From Intrasporangium flavum (GTDB lineage: Bacteria; Actinomycetota; Actinomycetes; Actinomycetales; Dermatophilaceae): DNA of 64,000 nt. Of this stretch, positions 50,963 through 59,852 are shown in pieces. The notes below the pieces were generated by a model. It ran no database searches and had not been told where the DNA came from. It saw only the letters and a list, made by a program, of their open reading frames with translations. The stretch spans positions 111,831 to 175,830 of the forward strand of contig NZ_MLJO01000012.1 in NCBI RefSeq assembly GCF_001956915.1, written 5' to 3'. Each line of letters begins with the position of its first letter. Positions within the stretch are counted from its first letter, which is position 1. The position numbers and the translations under genes are program-made.

Positions 50963-52685
50963 CCCGACCCTCGCGACCGCCGCCCTCGTCGGCGCCGACC
51001 TCGTGCCCAACCTGCTGCCGATGCCGGTGCTGCTGCCGCTGCTCGGGGCGGCCCTGACGCTGGCGCTACGTCGCTCCCCGCGGCTGCAGCGCTCCACGAG
51101 CATCGCGGTGCTGACCGCCACCGTCGCCGTCGCCGGCGTGCTCGTCTGGCAGACCGACGCCAACGGCCCGCAGGTGCTGTGGCTCGGGGCGTGGCAGGAG
51201 CCGCTCGGCATCTCCCTCGTCGCCGACCGGCTCAGCGCCCTCATGCTGCTCGTGTCGGGCGTCGTGACCCTCCTCGTCCTGCTCTTCGCCATCGGCCAGG
51301 GCCACGCAGACGAGGAGGAGGACGACGAGAGCACGCCGCTGTCGATCTTCCACCCCACCTACCTCGTGCTGTCCGCGGGCGTGGCCAACGCCTTCCTCGC
51401 CGGCGACCTGTTCAACCTCTTCGTCGGCTTCGAGATCCTCCTGTTCAGCTCCTACGTGCTGCTGACCCTGGGCGGGTCGGCGGCCCGCATCCACGCCGGC
51501 ACGACGTACGTCGTCGTCAGCCTCATCAGCTCGGCGCTGTTCCTCGTCGGCATCGCCGCGGTCTACGCCGCGACCGGCACCGTCAACCTGGCCCAGCTCG
51601 CGATCCGCGTCGAGGGCCTCGCGCCCGGCGTCGCCCTGGTGCTCCAGCTCACGCTGCTCACCGCGTTCGCCATCAAGGCGGCCGTCTTCCCGATGTCGGC
51701 GTGGCTGCCCGACAGCTACCCCACCGCGCCGGCGCCGGTCACCGCGGTGTTCGCCGGCCTGCTGACCAAGGTCGGCGTCTACGCGATGATCCGCACCCAG
51801 ACGCTCCTGTTCCCCGACTCCCCGCTGCAGGGCCTGCTCATGTGGGCGGCCCTGCTGACGATGGTCGTCGGCATCCTCGGGGCGGTGTCCCAGACGGGTC
51901 TGAAGCGGATCCTGTCGTTCACGCTCGTGAGCCACATCGGCTACATGATCTTCGGCATCGCCCTCGCCAGCACCCCGGGCACGGCCGGGGCGATCTTCTA
52001 CGTCGCCCACCACATCACGATCCAGACCGCGCTCTTCCTCGTCGCCGGCCTCGTCGAGCGCTACGCCGGCACCACCTCGCTCGACCGCCTCGGCGGCCTG
52101 GCCGCGTCGGCGCCGGTGCTCGCGGTCCTCTTCTTCGTCTCGGCGATGAACCTCTCGGGCATCCCGCCGCTGTCGGGGTTCCTCGCCAAGGTCGGCCTGC
52201 TCGACGCCGGCATCGCGCTCGGCACGCCGCTGGCCTGGGTGCTCGTCGTCGGCGGCGTCGTCACGAGCCTGCTGACGCTCTACGCCCTGGCGAAGGTGTG
52301 GAGCCAGGCGTTCTGGCGCCCGCGGCCCGAGCCCGTCGGCGCCGCGGATGCGGAGGGCCCCGACGGCACCGACGGCACCGACGCGTCCGGCCCCTGGGCG
52401 GTGCAGCCGACCGTGCGCGAGGGGGCGCCCTCCGCCGCCTCGGCACCCGTGGCCGCGGCCACCCGAGGGAGCGTGGCGGTCGCCTCCGAGGTCGGTGGCG
52501 ACGCCCGCGCGCCCCGTCCGCTGCCGCGGCTCATGCTCGGAGCGACGGCGGCGATGACGGCCGTCGGGCTGCTCATCACGCTCGTCGCCGGACCGCTCTA
52601 CGGCTACACCCAGCGGGCGGCCGAGGACCTCCACAGCCGCCAGCCGTACATCACCTCGGTCCTGCCGCCGGAGGTGCGCCGATGA
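50955..52685 (+). CDS. mrpD: Mrp antiporter subunit D (NuoN/NuoM-like)
   Basis: The 576-aa multi-pass protein has the proton-channel signature: FNLFVGFEILLFSSYVLLTLGG, KAAVFPMSAWLPDSYPTAPA with the conserved Lys, TKVGVYAMIRT, LKRILSFTLVSHIGYMIFG and HHITIQTALFLVAGL. A Gly/Asp/Ala-rich cytoplasmic insert follows helix 12 (EGPDGTDGTDAS). It starts inside the end of mrpC by 8 nt. It is one of the two proposed proton-path subunits. Confidence 0.95.
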   Translation: MADPTLATAALVGADLVPNLLPMPVLLPLLGAALTLALRRSPRLQRSTSIAVLTATVAVAGVLVWQTDANGPQVLWLGAWQEPLGISLVADRLSALMLLVSGVVTLLVLLFAIGQGHADEEEDDESTPLSIFHPTYLVLSAGVANAFLAGDLFNLFVGFEILLFSSYVLLTLGGSAARIHAGTTYVVVSLISSALFLVGIAAVYAATGTVNLAQLAIRVEGLAPGVALVLQLTLLTAFAIKAAVFPMSAWLPDSYPTAPAPVTAVFAGLLTKVGVYAMIRTQTLLFPDSPLQGLLMWAALLTMVVGILGAVSQTGLKRILSFTLVSHIGYMIFGIALASTPGTAGAIFYVAHHITIQTALFLVAGLVERYAGTTSLDRLGGLAASAPVLAVLFFVSAMNLSGIPPLSGFLAKVGLLDAGIALGTPLAWVLVVGGVVTSLLTLYALAKVWSQAFWRPRPEPVGAADAEGPDGTDGTDASGPWAVQPTVREGAPSAASAPVAAATRGSVAVASEVGGDARAPRPLPRLMLGATAAMTAVGLLITLVAGPLYGYTQRAAEDLHSRQPYITSVLPPEVRR

Positions 52686-53416
52686 CCCCGCCCCAGACCG
52701 GACCCGACGCCGTGGCCACCACCGGACCTACCGGACCCACCGGGCCCACGAACACCGGCGTCGAGGGCCCCCGACGCCGGCGCCGCACCTTCCAGCCGCG
52801 GGCCGTCGTGGCCATCGCGGTCGTCTGGGTGCTGCTCTGGGACCGGGTCTCGATCGGCAACGTCGTCAACGGCCTGCTCGTCGGGCTGTTCGTGACCTTC
52901 GCCTTCCCGCTGCCCTCGATCGTCTTCACCGGACGCGTCCGGCCGCTGCGCGTGCTCTGGCTCGGCGTCCGGTTCGTCGGCGACCTCGTCGCGGCGTCGT
53001 GGCAGGTCATCCGGCTCGCGTTCGGTCCCGGCCGCCTGCGCAACGCCGTCGTCGGGGTGCAGCTGCGCTCGCGCTCTGACTTCTACCTCACGGTCACCGC
53101 CGAGCTCGTCGCGCTCGTGCCCGGCTCGGTCGTCGTCGACGCCCGCCGCTCGAGCTCGGTGCTCTACCTGCATCTGCTCGACGTCGGCCGCGCGGGAGCC
53201 ATCGACGCGGCCCGGCGCAACGTGCTCGCCGTCGAGGCCCGGGTCGTGCGCGCCATCGGCTCCGACGAGGAGATCGCGGCGCTCGAGGCGGCGGCCGCCG
53301 CCGACCCCGACGGCACCGGACGCGTCCCCACCGACCGGCACGCGCACCCGCACGAGCCCCCGGGCGGGCATCCCGACGAGCCGACCGACCCCGCCACCGG
53401 AAGGAGCGACGCGTGA
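52682..53416 (+). CDS. mrpE: Mrp antiporter subunit E
   Basis: The 244-aa protein begins with a Gly-Pro-Thr repeat (TGPTGPTGPT), a basic stretch (RRRRR) and two close helices (VVAIAVVWVLLW, IGNVVNGLLVGLFVTFAFPL); the MrpE core continues with ASWQVIRLAF and RSRSDFYLTVTAELVALVPGSVVVD. The C-terminal ~40 residues are His/Asp/Pro-rich (HAHPHEPPGGHPDEP), a possible metal-binding tail. ATG 52682 overlaps the mrpD stop. Confidence 0.93.
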   Translation: MTPPQTGPDAVATTGPTGPTGPTNTGVEGPRRRRRTFQPRAVVAIAVVWVLLWDRVSIGNVVNGLLVGLFVTFAFPLPSIVFTGRVRPLRVLWLGVRFVGDLVAASWQVIRLAFGPGRLRNAVVGVQLRSRSDFYLTVTAELVALVPGSVVVDARRSSSVLYLHLLDVGRAGAIDAARRNVLAVEARVVRAIGSDEEIAALEAAAAADPDGTGRVPTDRHAHPHEPPGGHPDEPTDPATGRSDA

Positions 53417-53760
53417 ACACCATCGCCCTCGCCGCCCTCGCGATGCTCGGCGCCGCGGCCGTCATCGTCCTCGTGCGCATCGCCCGGGGCCCGAGCAACC
53501 TCGACCGGATCGTCGCCTCCGACATCCTCCTCGTCGTCGTCATCGCCGGCGTGGCGCTCGAGTCGGTGCGCCAGCGCACCGCCACCTACCTGCCGCTGCT
53601 CATGGTGCTCGGCCTCGTCGCCTTCGTGGGCGGCGTGGCCGTCACGCGCTTCCTCTCGCGCGACCGCGACGCCGAGCCCGACGCCGGACCCGGCGCGGGC
53701 CCGGCGGGCCCCCCGACCACCGGACGCCCCGACCCCACCGACCCGCAGGAGGCGTCGTGA
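53413..53760 (+). CDS. mrpF: Mrp antiporter subunit F
   Basis: The 115-aa protein has three helices (IALAALAMLGAAAVIVLVRI, IVASDILLVVVIAGVALES, LPLLMVLGLVAFVGGVAVTRF) and the conserved RIARGPSNLDRIVASDILL. The tail is Asp/Pro-rich. GTG 53413 overlaps the mrpE stop by 4 nt. F is a small subunit needed for complex stability. Confidence 0.93.
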   Translation: MNTIALAALAMLGAAAVIVLVRIARGPSNLDRIVASDILLVVVIAGVALESVRQRTATYLPLLMVLGLVAFVGGVAVTRFLSRDRDAEPDAGPGAGPAGPPTTGRPDPTDPQEAS

Positions 53761-54134
53761 CCGGCCCGGCCTGGCTCCTGTCCACCCTCGACGCGCTGGG
53801 CGGGGTGTGCCTGCTGCTCGGCGCGTTCCTCTGCCTGGCCGGGGCCATCGGCCTGGCGCGCTTCCCCGACACCCTGTCGCGGCTGCACGCGGCGACCAAG
53901 CCCCAGACGCTCGGCCTCTTCGTCGTCCTGCTCGGCCTCGCGCTGACGCTGCGCACGTGGGCCGCGGTCACGACCCTCCTGCTCGTCGGCGCGACGCAGT
54001 TCCTCACCGCGCCGGTGTCGGCGCACCTCGTCGGGCGGGCCTCGTACCGCAACGGCAGCGTCGACCGCGACACCCTCGTCGTCGACGAGCTGTCCGAGGC
54101 GCTCGAGCGCTCCGGCTGGGACCCCACCCGCTGA
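53757..54134 (+). CDS. mrpG: Mrp antiporter subunit G
   Basis: The 125-aa protein has three helices and the MrpG motif IGLARFPDTLSRLHAATKPQTLG (with the Arg-Phe-Pro), then VTTLLLVGATQFLTAPVSAHLVGRA. It closes the operon. GTG 53757 overlaps the mrpF stop by 4 nt. A G/C-rich stretch with CTCCCG/CGGGAG follows the stop and may end transcription. Confidence 0.94.
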   Translation: MTGPAWLLSTLDALGGVCLLLGAFLCLAGAIGLARFPDTLSRLHAATKPQTLGLFVVLLGLALTLRTWAAVTTLLLVGATQFLTAPVSAHLVGRASYRNGSVDRDTLVVDELSEALERSGWDPTR

Positions 54135-54256
54135 CCCTCCCGCTCCGGCCGGTCCGGGAGGTCCGGGTGACCGGGTGACCGGGTGGCCGGGCTGCACTGT
54201 CGGACAGAGGTTCTCGGCCCGACCGAAAATCGCGTGAGGCCGTCCTCGCCGCTCCG

Positions 54257-54269
54257 TACAGTGGAGCGA
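54257..54269 (+). promoter_or_regulatory. Leaderless -10 box of the ABC exporter genes
   Basis: TACAGT (54257-54262) is followed by 7 nt and the GTG at 54270. A GGAG inside that spacer would be at the right distance for the next GTG (54276) instead, so the start could be either. Confidence 0.5.
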
Positions 54270-55985
54270 GTGATCGTGCTGCCGGACGCCCGTCCCCGGA
54301 CCCCCGACCTGTCCTCGCCGACGGCCTACCTCCGGCGTCTGGCCACCTACCAGGTGCCCACCCTGCTGCTCGGCGTCCTCTTCGGCGTCATCTGGCTCGT
54401 CAGCCAGGCGCTGTTCCCGGCGGCGATGAGCAAGGCCATCGACGAGGGCATCATCGGCGGTGACGGCCGGGCCCTGCTCACGTGGTCCGGTGCGCTCGTC
54501 GGGCTCGTCGTCGTCAGCGCCGCCTCCGGCGCCGTGCGCCACCGCTTCGCCGTCGCCAACTGGCTCCAGGGCGCCTTCCGCTCGGCCCAGTTCATCGGCC
54601 ACCAGGCGGCCGACACCGGCGAGGCCCTGACGCGCGCCGTGCCCACCGGCGACGTCGTCGCCACGGTCAGCTCCGACGCGATGCGCATCGGCGGGCTCTA
54701 CGACGTCAGCGCCCGGTTCGCCGGCGCCGTCGTGTCCTACGTCGTCGTCGCCCTCATCCTGCTCGACGCCTCGAAGCCGCTCGGCCTCGTCGTGCTCATC
54801 GGCGTGCCCGTCCTCGTCGGCGCGCTGACCTTCATCGTGCGGCCCCTGCAGGCGCGCCAGCTGGCCCAGCGCGAGGAGTCCGGCACGCTCATCGGCCTCG
54901 GCGCCGACACCGTCGCGGGCCTGCGCGTGCTGCGCGGCATCGGCGGCGAGCACACCTTCCTGCGCCGCTACGCCGCGCAGTCGCAGGCCGTGCGCGTCGT
55001 CGGCAACCGCGTCGCCGGCTACCAGGCGGCGCTCGACGCGGCCCAGGTGCTGCTGCCCGGGCTGTTCGTCCTCGTCGTCGTCTGGCTCGGGGCCCGCTTC
55101 GCCATCGAGGGCCAGATCACGCCGGGCCAGCTCGTCGCCTTCTACGGGTACACGGCCTTCCTCGTCATCCCGCTGCGCACCGCCACCGAGATGGTCGACC
55201 GGGCCACGCGCGCCCACATCGGCGCCGGCAAGCTGCTCCGGGTCCTGCGCGTGACGCCCGACCAGACCGACGCCCCGGCCGGCCTCCGGCCGCTGCCCGA
55301 GGGCCCGGCTCGTCTCGTCGACCCGACGAGCGGCGTCACGATCCGGCCCGGGCTGCTGACCGCCGTCGTGTCGGCCCGTCCCGAGGAGTCCGCCGCCCTC
55401 GCCGACCGGCTCGGCCGGTTCGGCCCGCACGACACCGACGCCCGCCTCGACGGCACCCGCCTGGCCGACGCCCCGGTCGGCGACGTCCGTGCGCGCATCG
55501 TCGTGTCCGAGACCGACCCCCGCCTGTTCACCGGGTCGCTGCGCGACGAGCTCGACCCGCTCGGCACGCACGACGACGCCCGGGTCCTCGAGGCCCTCGG
55601 GGTCGCCAGCGGCGAGGACGTGCTCGAGGCGCTGCCCGCGGGCCTCGACAGCGAGGTGGAGGAGCGTGGCCGGGCCTTCTCCGGCGGTCAGCGCCAGCGC
55701 CTGGCCCTGGCCCGGGCCTTGCTGACGGACGCCGACACCCTCGTGCTCGTCGAGCCGACGAGCGCCGTCGACGCGCACACCGAGGCCCGCATCGCCGGAC
55801 GCCTCGGGGCGGCCCGCGAGGGCCGCACGACCGTCGTCATGACGGCGAGCCCGCTGCTGCTCGACCGCGCCGACGAGGTCGTCTTCCTCGAGGGCGGCCG
55901 GGCCGTCGCGACGGGCACCCACCAGCAGCTCATGACCGACCACCCGCGCTACCGACGCACCGTCGTCCGGGGCGAGGAGGACTGA
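54270..55985 (+). CDS. ABC exporter half-transporter with degenerate ATP site
   Basis: The 571-aa protein has an exporter membrane domain of six helices and an NBD at ~350-571. The Walker A position reads VVSARPEESAAL (no GxxGxGK), Walker B reads LVLVEPTSAVD without its Asp, and the H-loop reads MTASPLL without His. The signature FSGGQRQRLALAR (~469) is intact. This is the complement of its partner: only its signature motif is needed for the one working ATP site of the heterodimer. It is 1 nt from the next gene. Drug or lipid export is likely but unproven. Confidence 0.9.
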   Translation: MIVLPDARPRTPDLSSPTAYLRRLATYQVPTLLLGVLFGVIWLVSQALFPAAMSKAIDEGIIGGDGRALLTWSGALVGLVVVSAASGAVRHRFAVANWLQGAFRSAQFIGHQAADTGEALTRAVPTGDVVATVSSDAMRIGGLYDVSARFAGAVVSYVVVALILLDASKPLGLVVLIGVPVLVGALTFIVRPLQARQLAQREESGTLIGLGADTVAGLRVLRGIGGEHTFLRRYAAQSQAVRVVGNRVAGYQAALDAAQVLLPGLFVLVVVWLGARFAIEGQITPGQLVAFYGYTAFLVIPLRTATEMVDRATRAHIGAGKLLRVLRVTPDQTDAPAGLRPLPEGPARLVDPTSGVTIRPGLLTAVVSARPEESAALADRLGRFGPHDTDARLDGTRLADAPVGDVRARIVVSETDPRLFTGSLRDELDPLGTHDDARVLEALGVASGEDVLEALPAGLDSEVEERGRAFSGGQRQRLALARALLTDADTLVLVEPTSAVDAHTEARIAGRLGAAREGRTTVVMTASPLLLDRADEVVFLEGGRAVATGTHQQLMTDHPRYRRTVVRGEED

Positions 55986-57784
55986 TGACGACCGCCACCA
56001 CCACTGCACCGCAGGCGAACCCGGCCACCGGTCGCGCGCTGCCCGTCGCCGACACCGCGTCGGTCCGCCAGCACACCCGCGGCCTGCTGCGCCGCCACCG
56101 GCGCTCCCTCGCCGTCGTCGTCGGGCTGCACGCGGTCGCCGCCGTGGCCTCCCTCGTCGCGCCGCGCGTCATCGGCCTGCTCGTCGACGAGATCAGCCAC
56201 GGCCGCTCCGTCGCGGTCGTCGACCGGCTCGCGGTGTGGATCGCCGGGGCGGTCGTCGTGCAGACCGTCGTCACGTGGTTCGCCCGGCGCGCGTCGTTCG
56301 TCATGGGCGAGACCGTCTTCGCCGAGCTGCGCGAGCAGTTCATGGAGCGCGTCGTCGGCCTGCCGCTGTCGACCGTGGAGCGCGCCGGCACCGGCGACCT
56401 CGTGTCGCGCACGACCAACGACGTCGAGGCCCTCTCGCACGTCATCCGGTTCGGTGTCCCCTCGATCTTCGTCGGCGCCGTCACGACCGCCATCACCGTG
56501 GTGGCCGCGTTCCTCACCGGTTGGCAGGTGGCCCTCGCCATCGTCGTCGGCATCCCGGTGCTCGTCGTCTCGACGCGTCGCTACCTCCGGTACGCGCCGG
56601 AGGGCTACCTGCGCGAGCGCGCGACGTACGCCGTCCTCAACGGCGTCGTCACCGAGTCGGCCGAGGGAGCCCGCACCGTCGACGCGCTCGGCCTGAGTGC
56701 GCGTCGACGCCGCCGCATGGATGCCGCGCTGCACGACTGCTACGACGCCGAGAAGTACACGATGGGCCTGCGGCTGCGCTGGTTCCCCGCCGTCGAGTTC
56801 GCCTTCTTCTTCCCCGTCGCCGTCACGCTGGCGTGGGGTGGCTGGCTCATCTCGCGCGACGTCGTGACCGCCGGCACGGTGACGGCCGTCGCGCTCTACG
56901 TGCAGCAGATGGCCGGTCCGCTCGACGAGCTGATCTCCTGGCTCGACGAGATCCAGGTGGGGGCCACCTCGCTCGCCCGCGTCATCGGCATCGCCGACGT
57001 GCCGCCCGACCGCAGCGCCACCGGCGAGGAGCCGGCCGACGACCACCTCGAGGTGCAGGACGTGCACTACGCCTACCGGTCGGGCCGCGACGTGCTGCGC
57101 GGCGTCTCGCTCGACCTCCGTCCGGGCGAGCGGCTCGCGATCGTCGGCCCGTCGGGCGCCGGCAAGTCGACGCTCGGACGCCTCATGGCCGGCATCGACG
57201 GCCCGCGCGAGGGCCGCGTCGAGGTCGGCGGCGTGCGCCTCGTCGACCTCGAGCTCGCCCAGCTGCGCGGCCAGGTCGCGCTCGTCACCCAGGAGCACCA
57301 CGTCTTCGTCGGCACCCTCGAGGACAACCTGCGCCTGGCCCGGCCGGACGCCTCGCGCGACGACCTGCTCGAGGCCCTCGCCGCCGTCGACGCCCGGGAG
57401 TGGGCCCTCGGCCTGCCCGAGGGCCTGGACACCCGCGTCGGCTCCGGCGGTCACCGGCTCACCGAGCCGCAGGCCCAGCAGCTGGCGCTGGCCCGGCTCG
57501 TGCTCGCCGACCCGCACACGCTCGTCCTCGACGAGGCCACCTCGCTGCTCGACCCGCGGGCCGCGCGGCACCTCGAGCGGTCGCTCGCGGCCGTCGTCGA
57601 GGGCCGCACCGTCGTCGCGATCGCCCACCGGCTCATGACCGCCCACGACGCCGACCGTGTCTGCGTCGTCGAGGACGGCCGGATCAGCGAGATCGGCTCG
57701 CACGAGGAGCTCCTCGCGGCCGACGGCGCCTACGCCGCGCTGTGGCGGTCGTGGCGCGACGAGCCCCAGCCGGCGCCCCGCTGA
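55985..57784 (+). CDS. ABC exporter half-transporter with intact Walker motifs, degenerate signature
   Basis: The 599-aa partner has a six-helix exporter domain and an NBD with Walker A GPSGAGKST (~387), Walker B LVLDEATSLLD (~514) and H-loop AHRL (~546). The signature motif reads HRLTEPQAQQLALAR in place of LSGGQ. It provides the ATP-binding half of the canonical site, paired with the signature of the upstream protein. The genes share TGATG (1-nt overlap), which ensures equal translation. This asymmetric design is common in actinobacterial exporters. Confidence 0.92.
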   Translation: MTTATTTAPQANPATGRALPVADTASVRQHTRGLLRRHRRSLAVVVGLHAVAAVASLVAPRVIGLLVDEISHGRSVAVVDRLAVWIAGAVVVQTVVTWFARRASFVMGETVFAELREQFMERVVGLPLSTVERAGTGDLVSRTTNDVEALSHVIRFGVPSIFVGAVTTAITVVAAFLTGWQVALAIVVGIPVLVVSTRRYLRYAPEGYLRERATYAVLNGVVTESAEGARTVDALGLSARRRRRMDAALHDCYDAEKYTMGLRLRWFPAVEFAFFFPVAVTLAWGGWLISRDVVTAGTVTAVALYVQQMAGPLDELISWLDEIQVGATSLARVIGIADVPPDRSATGEEPADDHLEVQDVHYAYRSGRDVLRGVSLDLRPGERLAIVGPSGAGKSTLGRLMAGIDGPREGRVEVGGVRLVDLELAQLRGQVALVTQEHHVFVGTLEDNLRLARPDASRDDLLEALAAVDAREWALGLPEGLDTRVGSGGHRLTEPQAQQLALARLVLADPHTLVLDEATSLLDPRAARHLERSLAAVVEGRTVVAIAHRLMTAHDADRVCVVEDGRISEIGSHEELLAADGAYAALWRSWRDEPQPAPR

Positions 57785-58127
57785 GCGGGTCGGACGGCAC
57801 TTCGTCACGGCGTCGGAGAAATCTGCGGAAATTGCTGACGCGGGGGCGTAACCCCGCCGCCCGGCGGTCGTTGGTCAGCGCGGTGCAGGGCTGTTTCTCG
57901 ACCGGTTGCCAGCCCGCGCACCGAGGGTGGGGCCGTCTCTGAGGGGTGACGGCCCCACCCGCACGCGTCGCGGGTCCGCTCACCCACCCCCAGCGGGCCC
58001 GCGACGTCCTCCCCCCTCGACCGCCCGGCCCCGTCGGGACGCACGGATCGGCCCACCCGGCCTCCTCCTCCACCCGGGTGGGCCCGTCCGTGCCGGGCCC
58101 CGACGCCTCCGACCGCTTCCCGACGCG
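57785..58127. terminator. 343-bp intergenic region with three strong inverted repeats
   Basis: Between convergent genes there is no supported reading frame. Three hairpins are seen in a row: 57925-57937/57948-57960 (13 bp, GGGTGGGGCCGTC arm), 57967-57980/57992-58005 (14 bp, one mismatch) and 58050-58060/58074-58084 (11 bp perfect, extendable to 19 with two mismatches). They should act as stacked terminators. The first 120 bp have nothing I can name. Confidence 0.75.
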
Positions 58128-59786
58128 TCAGGCGGGCACGAGCCGGTACGGCTCGCCCTGGGCCGGGCGCCGGTCGGCCTGCCCGGCCGCGGGCCACAGC
58201 GACATCGCGCGCTCGGCCTGGGCCGTGATCGTCAGGCTCGGGTTGACCCCGAGGTTGGCCGAGACCGCGGCCCCGTCGACGACGTGCAGTCCCGGGTAGC
58301 CCCAGACCCGGTGGTACGGGTCGACGACGCCGTTCTCGGGCGAGTCGGAGATGACCGCCCCGCCGAGGAAGTGCGCCGTCATCGGGATGTCGAGCACCTC
58401 GCCGACCGAGGAGCCGGGCCACGCCCGCTCGCCCGTGCCCTGCTCGAGCCGGTGCGCCATGGCGCGAACCGCTTCGTTGCCCTCGGGGATGTAGGTGGGG
58501 TTCGGCTCGCCGTGGCCCTGGCGCGAGGTGAGGTGCCAGCCGAACGGACCGCGCTTGCGGCTCACCGTGATCGAGTTGTCGCGCGACTGCATGACGAGCG
58601 CGATGACCGTGCGCTCGCTCCAGTGCCGGCTCGACAGCGACCGGAGGAAGATCGTCGGGTGCCGCACGGCGCCGCCGAGGAAGCGCGCCCAGCGCGGCAC
58701 GCGTCCGCCCCCGTCGACCTGCATGACCGCGAGGGCACCCATGAGGTTGGAGCCCTTGCCGTAGCGGACGTTCTCGACGTGCGTCGTGTCGGACACGTGG
58801 AAGCTCGAGGTGATGGCCACGCCCTTGGTCAGGTCGACCGCGCGCGGCACCCGCTGGGTCATCGCGCCGCCGAGGGCCTCGGAGTTGGTACGGGTCAGGT
58901 GCCCGAGGCGGCTCGACAGGTGCGGCAGCCCGTCCGTGCGCATGGCCTGGAGCAGCTGGGCCGTGCCCCAGGCCCCGGCCGCCACGACGACCTGGGCCGC
59001 GGTGACGGTGCGCTCGCCGGCGCGCCGCCGCCCCCACGCGCCGGAGCGGACGGTCGTCACGGCGTAGCCCTCCTCCGGGCGCGCCGGGTCGAGCGGCCGC
59101 AGCCGGGTGACGGTCCGCAACGGCTCGACGGTGACGCCGCGCCGCTCGGCGAGGGCGAGGTAGTTCTTGACGAGGGTGTTCTTCGCACCGACCCGGCAGC
59201 CGACCATGCAGTTGCCGCACTCGGTGCACCCGGTGCGCGCCGGTCCGTCACCGCCGAAGTACGGGTCGGGGACGCGTCGGCCGGGCTCGCCGAAGAAGAC
59301 GCCGACGGGCGTCTTGCGGAAGGTGTCGGCCACGCCGAGGTCGGTGGCGGCACCCCGCATCAGCGCCTCGACCGGCCCCTCGCACGGGTTGACGGTGACG
59401 CCGAGCATCCGCTGGGCCGTGGCGTAGTGCGGCGCGAGCTCGGCCTGCCAGTCGGTGATGTGCGCCCACTGCCGGTCACGGAAGAACGCCTCCGGAGGCA
59501 CGTACAGGGTGTTCGCGTAGTTGAGCGACCCGCCGCCGACGCCCGCCCCGGCCAGCACGAGGCAGTCGGGCAGCCGGTGGATGCGCTGCACCCCGAAGCA
59601 GCCGAGGCGCGGCGCCCACAGGTAGCGGCGCACGTCCCAGCTGGTCCGGGCGAAGTCGTCGTCCTCGAAGCGCCGCCCCGCCTCGTACACGTGGACGCGG
59701 TAGCCCTTCTCGGCCAGGCGCAGGGCCGCGACCGAGCCGCCGAACCCCGATCCGATGACGACGACGTCGTGGTCGAAGGTGCTCAT
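58128..59786 (-). CDS. GMC oxidoreductase (cholesterol-oxidase-like flavoprotein)
   Basis: The 552-aa FAD protein has the dinucleotide motif VVIGSGFGGSVAALRL (~10-25), a second FAD loop in LAGAGVGGGSLNYAN, and the C-terminal VDGAAVSANLGVNPSLTITA. Between residues ~184 and 203 it holds CTECGNCMVGCRVGAKNT, a CxxCxxCxxxC cluster pattern like that of bacterial ferredoxins and shared by this GMC subgroup. A sterol or alcohol dehydrogenase activity is likely; substrate unknown. The ATG follows TAGGGT by 7 nt. Confidence 0.9.
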   Translation of the reverse strand: MSTFDHDVVVIGSGFGGSVAALRLAEKGYRVHVYEAGRRFEDDDFARTSWDVRRYLWAPRLGCFGVQRIHRLPDCLVLAGAGVGGGSLNYANTLYVPPEAFFRDRQWAHITDWQAELAPHYATAQRMLGVTVNPCEGPVEALMRGAATDLGVADTFRKTPVGVFFGEPGRRVPDPYFGGDGPARTGCTECGNCMVGCRVGAKNTLVKNYLALAERRGVTVEPLRTVTRLRPLDPARPEEGYAVTTVRSGAWGRRRAGERTVTAAQVVVAAGAWGTAQLLQAMRTDGLPHLSSRLGHLTRTNSEALGGAMTQRVPRAVDLTKGVAITSSFHVSDTTHVENVRYGKGSNLMGALAVMQVDGGGRVPRWARFLGGAVRHPTIFLRSLSSRHWSERTVIALVMQSRDNSITVSRKRGPFGWHLTSRQGHGEPNPTYIPEGNEAVRAMAHRLEQGTGERAWPGSSVGEVLDIPMTAHFLGGAVISDSPENGVVDPYHRVWGYPGLHVVDGAAVSANLGVNPSLTITAQAERAMSLWPAAGQADRRPAQGEPYRLVPA

Positions 59787-59799
59787 GGCACCGACCCTA
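59787..59799 (-). promoter_or_regulatory. Leaderless -10 box of the GMC oxidoreductase gene
   Basis: TAGGGT on the minus strand (59794-59799), 7 nt, then ATG 59786, without a ribosome-binding site. Confidence 0.55.
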
Positions 59800-59852
59800 G
59801 CCAGCCGCGTCGACGCAGGCTACCGACAGTAACCTGCGTCACGCGTCGGGCG

